Assembly (NCBI GenBank): GCA_045106815.1
Contig: JBGCFG010000056.1
Location: forward strand, 1-64,000
Length of the DNA stretch: 64,000 nt
Direction: 5' to 3'
Origin: JAUIAI01 sp045106815
GTDB lineage: Bacteria > Pseudomonadota > Gammaproteobacteria > Burkholderiales > Burkholderiaceae_E
How positions within the stretch are numbered: position 1 is the first letter of the stretch; each line of letters starts with the position of its first letter. Below the pieces are notes generated by a model, which was not told where the DNA came from, searched no databases, and saw nothing but the letters and a program-made list of their open reading frames with translations. Both the position numbers and the translations under genes were made by a program. Below are positions 59,741-64,000 of the stretch, in pieces.

Positions 59741-60571
59741 TCAGTTTTGACGCTGACCGGCGCGGTAGGGTTCAAACCAGCCAAGACCCTCAGACGTCTC
59801 GCCGCGTGGCCGATACTCGCAACCAATTGCCCCAGTAAAACCGAGCCGATCGATCAGGTCAAACAGGAACGGATAATTCACTTCGCCCAAGTCCGGCTCG
59901 TGACGATCTGGCACACCAGCGATCTGAAAATGGTCAACCCACTTCAGATTAGCCTCGATTTTCTTGGCCAGATCACCTTCAACAATCTGGCAGTGATAAA
60001 GGTCCATCTGCACTTTCAGGTTGGATGCACCGGTTGCGCTGATCGCAGCAATGGCGTCGGTTTGGGTATTCAGCAAGAAGCCCGGAATATCGCGCGGATT
60101 GATCGGCTCTAGCAGGCCGTTCAATCCGGCTTTTGCCAGTTTTTCTGCACCAAGGGCAAGGTTTTCCAGGTAGGTGTGCCATTGCCTGGGTCGATCTGCG
60201 ATATCGGGGCAGAGCCCTGCCATTAGGTGAATCCGCGGGCAGCCAAGCACCTTGGCATACTCAATCGCCTTGTCGACACCATCGAGAAACTCCTGTTGCC
60301 GCCCAGGCAGACTGCAAATGCCTCGCTCATTGGCTTCCCAGTCTCCCGGCGGTGCATTGAACAGCGCCTGCTTGAGCTTGGCTGAGTCCAGTGCGGCCCG
60401 AATGTCTTGCGCCGGATGCTCGTAGGGAAACAAGAATTCAACCGCGCTGAAGCCATCACGGGCGGCGGCCGCGAAGCGATCCAGGAACGCGTATTCGGTG
60501 TACATCATGGACAAGTTGGCAGCGAAATTCGGCAAGTCAGCACCCGTGCGATGATTCAAAGCAGCAATCAT
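59741..60571 (-). CDS. otnI: 2-Oxo-tetronate isomerase / hydroxypyruvate isomerase family
   Basis: Isomerase of the AP-endonuclease-2 TIM-barrel family, 276 residues from the ATG at 60571. Family members start at F-A-A-N-L-S-M-M-Y-T-E, so a TTG at D-L-P-N-F is another possible start. Metal/acid residues show in G-L-L-E-P-I-N, V-Q-M-D-L-Y-H, Q-I-A-G-V-P-D-R-H-E-P and G-C-E-Y-R-P-R-G. It is the missing isomerase of the tetronate pathway (ltnD, otnK, otnC at 33.9-36.8 kb), or Hyi. Divergent from the carboxyltransferase, with 24 bases between starts. Confidence 0.87.
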   Translation of the reverse strand: MIAALNHRTGADLPNFAANLSMMYTEYAFLDRFAAAARDGFSAVEFLFPYEHPAQDIRAALDSAKLKQALFNAPPGDWEANERGICSLPGRQQEFLDGVDKAIEYAKVLGCPRIHLMAGLCPDIADRPRQWHTYLENLALGAEKLAKAGLNGLLEPINPRDIPGFLLNTQTDAIAAISATGASNLKVQMDLYHCQIVEGDLAKKIEANLKWVDHFQIAGVPDRHEPDLGEVNYPFLFDLIDRLGFTGAIGCEYRPRGETSEGLGWFEPYRAGQRQN

Positions 60572-60595
60572 AGCCCCGATCAAATAGGAAACTGC

Positions 60596-62143
60596 ATGAG
60601 TTGGCAACCCGAACTGGATGATCTTGCCCGGCGTCAGGCGCTCGCAGCCCAAATGGGCGGCGAAGAAAAGATTGCACGGCATCGTGCGGGCGGCAAGCTG
60701 CCAGTGCGCGAGCGAATCAGCGCACTGGCCGACGCCGGCTCGTTTCAGGAAACCGGCTCAATCAGTGGTGTGCCGGTCTATGACGACTCAGGGAACATCA
60801 TTGACCTGACTCCAACCAATGTTGTGTGCGGACAGGCAAGCATCAATAACCGTCCTGTCTTCATCACTGGCGACGACTTCACGGTTCGTGGTGGCGCCAG
60901 CGACGGCGGCTCCAAAGATAAGTTTGTGTTCGCCGAAACCTACGCGAGCCGCTGGAAAATCCCATTGATTCGCCTTGTCGATGGCACCGGCGGTGGGGGC
61001 TCAGTAAAGCATCTAGAGACAGCTGGACATACTTTTCTCCCCGATGTCCCGGAATTTTCTGAAATGGCCGATGCACTGGGAAAAGTGCCGGTGGTGGCGC
61101 TTGGGCTTGGCTCAGTCGCCGGCATGGGCGCAGCGCGGGTCTGCGCGAGTCATTACTCGGTGATGGTCCAGGGCAGCGCACAGCTATTTGCCGCAGGCCC
61201 GCCAGTCGTCGCCCGGGCCGGTGAGACACTCACCAAGGAAGAACTTGGAGGCGCCAGCATCCATGTTGCAAACGGAACGGTCGACGATGCGGTGGCAACC
61301 GAAGAGCGGGCATTCGTGCAGGCCAGGCAGTTCCTAAGTTACCTGCCGAGCAGTGCCGAGGACTTACCACCGCGCGCCCTAACCGATGACCCTGGCGACA
61401 GGTCCGAAGAAAGCCTGCTCTCGGCAATCCCGCGAGAAGCCCGCAAGGTCTACAAGATCCGGCCGATCCTCGAGACCATCTTCGATCAGAAAAGCTGGTT
61501 TGAGATTGGCCGGGGCTGGGGCAAATCAGTGGTGACCGGTCTGGCGCGAATCGATGGCTGGCCAGTGGCCGTGCTTGCGAGTGACCCCTACCACTACGGC
61601 GGCGCCTGGACGTCAGATGCGTGCCGAAAAGCCATCAGGCTTGTGGATCTGGCCGAGACCTTCCACTTGCCAGTCGTTCACCTTGTCGACATTCCCGGAT
61701 TTCGCATTGGTCTGGACGCCGAGCGCAGCGGCGTGATGCGCGCCGGCAGCCAGGCGCTAGTGGCCATCCGCCAGAGCAAAGTCCCGTGGTGCGCGATTGT
61801 TATTCGTAAGGCCTACGGGATGGCGGCACTGACACAGCGCAATGGCAGTCATAGTTTCGTGCGGTATGCATGGCCGTCAGCTGAATGGGGGTCGTTGCCA
61901 ATTGCTGGTGGCGTTCAAGCGGCATACCGCGCTGAGATTGAAGCCGCTGAAGACCCTGATGCCGCTCGCGCGGAGATTGAAGCGAGGCTCGCAAAAGTGC
62001 AGTCTCCACTGCGCAGTGCGCACGCATTTAATGTTGAGGAGATTATCGATCCACGCCAAACACGATGCTACTTGAGCAAGTTTGCCAATCTGGCAGCGCC
62101 TTTGCGGCGCGGTGAACCCAGACAGTTTACCTACCGCCCCTGA
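60596..62143 (+). CDS. Acyl-CoA carboxylase carboxyltransferase (beta) subunit
   Basis: Biotin-dependent carboxyltransferase, 515 residues, starting at ATG 60596 after AGGAAA. Two crotonase-like domains are visible: the N-terminal one with R-I-S-A-L-A-D and F-T-V-R-G-G-A-S-D, and the C-terminal one with A-L-V-A-I-R-Q and R-K-A-Y-G-M-A-A-L. The two oxyanion-hole G-G motifs are kept (D-G-T-G-G-G-G-S; Y-G-G-A-W). Propionyl- or methylcrotonyl-CoA type. No biotin carboxylase or carrier subunit is adjacent, so it is an orphan here. Its 3' end overlaps the convergent NUDIX gene by 13 bases. Confidence 0.9.
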   Translation: MSWQPELDDLARRQALAAQMGGEEKIARHRAGGKLPVRERISALADAGSFQETGSISGVPVYDDSGNIIDLTPTNVVCGQASINNRPVFITGDDFTVRGGASDGGSKDKFVFAETYASRWKIPLIRLVDGTGGGGSVKHLETAGHTFLPDVPEFSEMADALGKVPVVALGLGSVAGMGAARVCASHYSVMVQGSAQLFAAGPPVVARAGETLTKEELGGASIHVANGTVDDAVATEERAFVQARQFLSYLPSSAEDLPPRALTDDPGDRSEESLLSAIPREARKVYKIRPILETIFDQKSWFEIGRGWGKSVVTGLARIDGWPVAVLASDPYHYGGAWTSDACRKAIRLVDLAETFHLPVVHLVDIPGFRIGLDAERSGVMRAGSQALVAIRQSKVPWCAIVIRKAYGMAALTQRNGSHSFVRYAWPSAEWGSLPIAGGVQAAYRAEIEAAEDPDAARAEIEARLAKVQSPLRSAHAFNVEEIIDPRQTRCYLSKFANLAAPLRRGEPRQFTYRP

Positions 62144-62739
62144 TGCCCCTGCCAGAAAGCGCGCGCGGCACTGGCTTCATCGTGCTGATCGAAGTGCCAC
62201 TCGCGCGGCTCATCAATGTCATAGAAGCCCGGCTCGGTCGTTTCGATTGAGCCGCGCAGTTGTCCACCCGTCTGTTGACATAAGTACAAGAGATGAAAAC
62301 TGGTATGGGCGGCACCAAACTCGCCGGGTAGGCGGGTGCGAATACGAATGAGCGGGCCGACGGACACTTCAATGCCTGTTTCTTCAACGACTTCTTTGGC
62401 ACATGATTGCTCTGGCGTCATATTGACATCAGCCCAGCCACCCGGCAGGCACCAGGTGAGATCCTGCACCCGGTTAACCATCAGCAAACCGCCTGCAGCG
62501 TCGAACACCGCAGCAGAGACACCAACTTTGGGGGTTGCATAGCCCAACTCGGCGACCAAACGATCGCTGACTGTTGTCGCATCCAACGGGCTCAGGGCAG
62601 CGTACTCGCGACTAACAACTGCGAGCAAATGCTGATAACGAACACGATCAAACGGGGCGCGAGAAAACCCGAGCCCCGTTTGTGCAATCGCACGAATCTC
62701 TTCGAGCAACTGCAAAAACTCAGACGATGGCGGCGGCAT
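62131..62739 (-). CDS. NUDIX hydrolase with N-terminal helical domain
   Basis: NUDIX pyrophosphohydrolase, 202 residues. The N-terminal 65 residues form the helical domain of the NUDT-N (X-linked hydrolase) type (L-E-E-I-R-A-I-A-Q-T-G-L), followed by the NUDIX fold. The NUDIX box reads G-G-W-A-D-V-N-M-T-P-E-Q-S-C-A-K-E-V-V-E-E-T-G, with K-E-V-V-E-E in place of the usual R-E-x-x-E-E and Met where the first Glu would be. Substrate unknown. Start shares bases with the lipoprotein stop (TAATG). Confidence 0.9.
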   Translation of the reverse strand: MPPPSSEFLQLLEEIRAIAQTGLGFSRAPFDRVRYQHLLAVVSREYAALSPLDATTVSDRLVAELGYATPKVGVSAAVFDAAGGLLMVNRVQDLTWCLPGGWADVNMTPEQSCAKEVVEETGIEVSVGPLIRIRTRLPGEFGAAHTSFHLLYLCQQTGGQLRGSIETTEPGFYDIDEPREWHFDQHDEASAARAFWQGHQGR

Positions 62740-63203
62740 TAGTCAATAGTGGCACGCAGGAACTCCGTGACCGTGCCACATCTATCATCAGTGACGACCA
62801 CGTCACGGAAAGTAAACGTCTGATCAACACGATCGCCTGGACGGCGAGCGCTAACCACAACATCAAACACGCCCACCTGGTCATAGCCACCTAGCAACGA
62901 GGTGACCAGTCCTGAGTCGGTGCGGCGCTCCGGGCGCAGGCGTTCGGTACGACCACGGCCAATGAGATCGCCTTCGGCATCAACCGCAATTCGGTCACCA
63001 TCTTCAGCGGCAAAAAATTCGACAATTACCGCGGGGTATTCGTACGCCCGGCAGTTATCACGGCGGTATTCATAGCGATAGTCGTAGTAATAGCCGCCCT
63101 CATAGTAAAAACCGTCAGAGCCAACCGCAAAATAGCCCTCGCCGCAGGCCGTCAGGACGGCCGCTGCAAGCAATAGCGTGATTCGTTTTGTCAGTCTTTG
63201 CAC
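62739..63203 (-). CDS. Tyrosine-rich lipoprotein of unknown function
   Basis: Lipoprotein, 154 residues from a GTG at 63203 with an excellent ribosome site (AGGAGG, nine bases away); the longer frame to 63236 is less likely. The lipobox is A-V-L-T-A-C-G, followed by a Tyr-rich stretch (F-Y-Y-E-G-G-Y-Y-Y-D-Y-R-Y-E-Y). The mature part has two Cys (N-C-R-A-Y and R-C-G-T) and a beta-rich pattern. I recognise no family. Coupled to the NUDIX gene by overlap. Confidence 0.72.
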   Translation of the reverse strand: MQRLTKRITLLLAAAVLTACGEGYFAVGSDGFYYEGGYYYDYRYEYRRDNCRAYEYPAVIVEFFAAEDGDRIAVDAEGDLIGRGRTERLRPERRTDSGLVTSLLGGYDQVGVFDVVVSARRPGDRVDQTFTFRDVVVTDDRCGTVTEFLRATID

Positions 63204-63292
63204 CGTGCCGACCCTCCTGCGGCTGCCTTTGTACAACGCTTAACGCCGAATCATGTTGCGCGTTGACCCGCGACTCGCGGCGAGTCGCAACC

Positions 63293-63598
63293 CTAACCCA
63301 CAATCCATCGCCAAGCCGCAACCGTGAGGATACCGCCGCCCATTGCAACAATCAGATTCAACTTACGCATGGCGAGTAACAAGGTGACTAAAGCGCCCGC
63401 CATTTCGGCTGGTCTACCCGACACAAATGACGGGATAGCAATAGACACGAGCAGGCAAGACGGCAGGCTATCAAAGAATCTCTGCCAAAACGCCGTTTTG
63501 GGAACCCATGCGGCGATCGGCACACCAATAACCCGTGTCAGGTAGCTCACAAGGCCTATTAAGCCGATGGCAAGCCAGGCTTTGTCGAGCGGCATCAC
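63293..63598 (-). CDS. azlD: AzlD family branched-chain amino acid exporter subunit
   Basis: Small membrane protein, 101 residues, with four hydrophobic segments, the AzlD type. Conserved points are Y-L-T-R-V near residue 20 and L-P-S-C-L-L-V-S-I-A-I-P. The start is GTG at 63598 or ATG at 63595, both overlapping the azlC stop. AzlC/AzlD pairs export branched-chain or similar amino acids. Confidence 0.9.
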   Translation of the reverse strand: MMPLDKAWLAIGLIGLVSYLTRVIGVPIAAWVPKTAFWQRFFDSLPSCLLVSIAIPSFVSGRPAEMAGALVTLLLAMRKLNLIVAMGGGILTVAAWRWIVG

Positions 63599-64000
63599 GC
63601 GCTGTCCGCCGGACTATTCGGCGGACTATTCGCCAGTTCACGACGTTGCTGCGCACCGGCCCCCGTGCCAGTCGCTGAATCACTGCCTGATAGGGCCGCT
63701 GCAAAAGCGCCCGCCAGACCGCCCGCCACGATATACAAACTACCCGGCAAAATCTTGTGAATGATGGCCGCTACGCCCGCGGCAACTGCCCAGGGCAGCC
63801 AGCTACGCCGCCCGGCATAACTCCCGCCAGCCAATCCCACCAGTGCAGCTGCGACTGCAAAGTCGAGACCCCAGCGGGCCGCCGCTTCTACCGGTATCGG
63901 CACAAAAAATCCGATCATGGACGAAATGATCCAGGCAAGATAGGTCACGGTACTGGCACCGAGCAGGAAGCCAACACCGATACCGCCCTGACCCATGCGA
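63595..64000 (-). CDS. azlC: AzlC family amino acid exporter subunit (partial)
   Basis: C-terminal part of AzlC, about 134 residues in view, with the N-terminus beyond the window. Hydrophobic segments and the order relative to azlD fit the family (about 230 residues complete). A Met at 63996 is inside the protein, not the start. The end is polar and repetitive (A-N-S-P-P-N-S-P-A-D-S-A), longer than usual. Confidence 0.85.
   Translation of the reverse strand, partial: RMGQGGIGVGFLLGASTVTYLAWIISSMIGFFVPIPVEAAARWGLDFAVAAALVGLAGGSYAGRRSWLPWAVAAGVAAIIHKILPGSLYIVAGGLAGAFAAALSGSDSATGTGAGAQQRRELANSPPNSPADSA

Noticed and set aside
1..64000. tRNA genes, rRNA genes, CRISPR arrays
   Set aside because: I looked through the intergenic stretches and found no cloverleaf-like sequence, rRNA segment or regularly spaced repeats.

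Overview
The window looks like chromosomal DNA of a free-living, heterotrophic betaproteobacterium (Burkholderiales, perhaps Alcaligenaceae-like). Reasons: the gene order purC-purE-purK-Sua5/TsaC, the aerobic benzoyl-CoA (box) genes with a BoxR-type regulator, a glycerol ABC transporter, a uracil phosphoribosyltransferase with a DPMLATGYSA loop, and fairly high GC with dense operons. The lineage is an inference from gene content and should be held loosely. I saw no rRNA, tRNA, CRISPR array, prophage or insertion sequence, and no gene-free stretch over 300 bases.

Layout. 0-5.4 kb: a dipeptide/oligopeptide ABC transporter (dppC partial, dppB, substrate-binding protein) divergent from an M20 deacylase and a succinylglutamate desuccinylase/aspartoacylase-family enzyme. 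5.4-10 kb: housekeeping and envelope genes (TPM protein, LemA, pdxH, Bax-inhibitor-1 protein, NhaR-type regulator, DUF1992). 10-12.7 kb: a subtilase with a GlyGly-CTERM tail directly followed by a rhombosortase. 12.9-23.1 kb: a complete glycerol regulon: binding protein GlpV, ATPases GlpS/GlpT, permeases GlpP/GlpQ, DUF2160 protein and GlpK on one strand, with GlpR and GlpD divergent. 23.1-25.3 kb: small exported proteins and a MOSC gene with an in-frame amber stop. 25.4-36.8 kb: tryptophan catabolism through kynurenine and anthranilate (kynU, kynA, thioesterase, Rid protein, and divergently a 2-aminobenzoyl-CoA monooxygenase/reductase), running without large gaps into gcdH, an MFS transporter and the tetronate genes ltnD-otnK-otnC. 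36.8-44 kb: membrane protein, a copper-radical-oxidase-like lipoprotein, AsmA, MaoC, LysR and a 72-residue protein. 44.2-54.7 kb: upp, ppk2, benzoate-CoA ligase, boxB, boxC, flavodoxin, a ParE/antitoxin pair, boxR and a hydrolase. 54.8-64 kb: small secreted protein, GST, Sua5, purKEC, otnI, orphan carboxyltransferase, NUDIX, lipoprotein, azlD and azlC (partial).

How it fits together: three carbon-source programmes dominate: glycerol uptake and oxidation under GlpR, aerobic CoA-linked degradation of benzoate and of tryptophan/anthranilate, and four-carbon sugar acid (tetronate) use. Notable gaps are a kynurenine formamidase, a separate anthranilate-CoA ligase, and BoxA/BoxZ of the box pathway, none of which I find here. 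The most interesting points are the asymmetric GlpS/GlpT ATPase pair, the one-substrate rhombosortase pair, the Cu-radical-oxidase lipoprotein with all five metal/radical residues, the Rid protein without its archetypal arginine inside an anthraniloyl-CoA cluster, and the box locus that lacks BoxA but has an adjacent flavodoxin.
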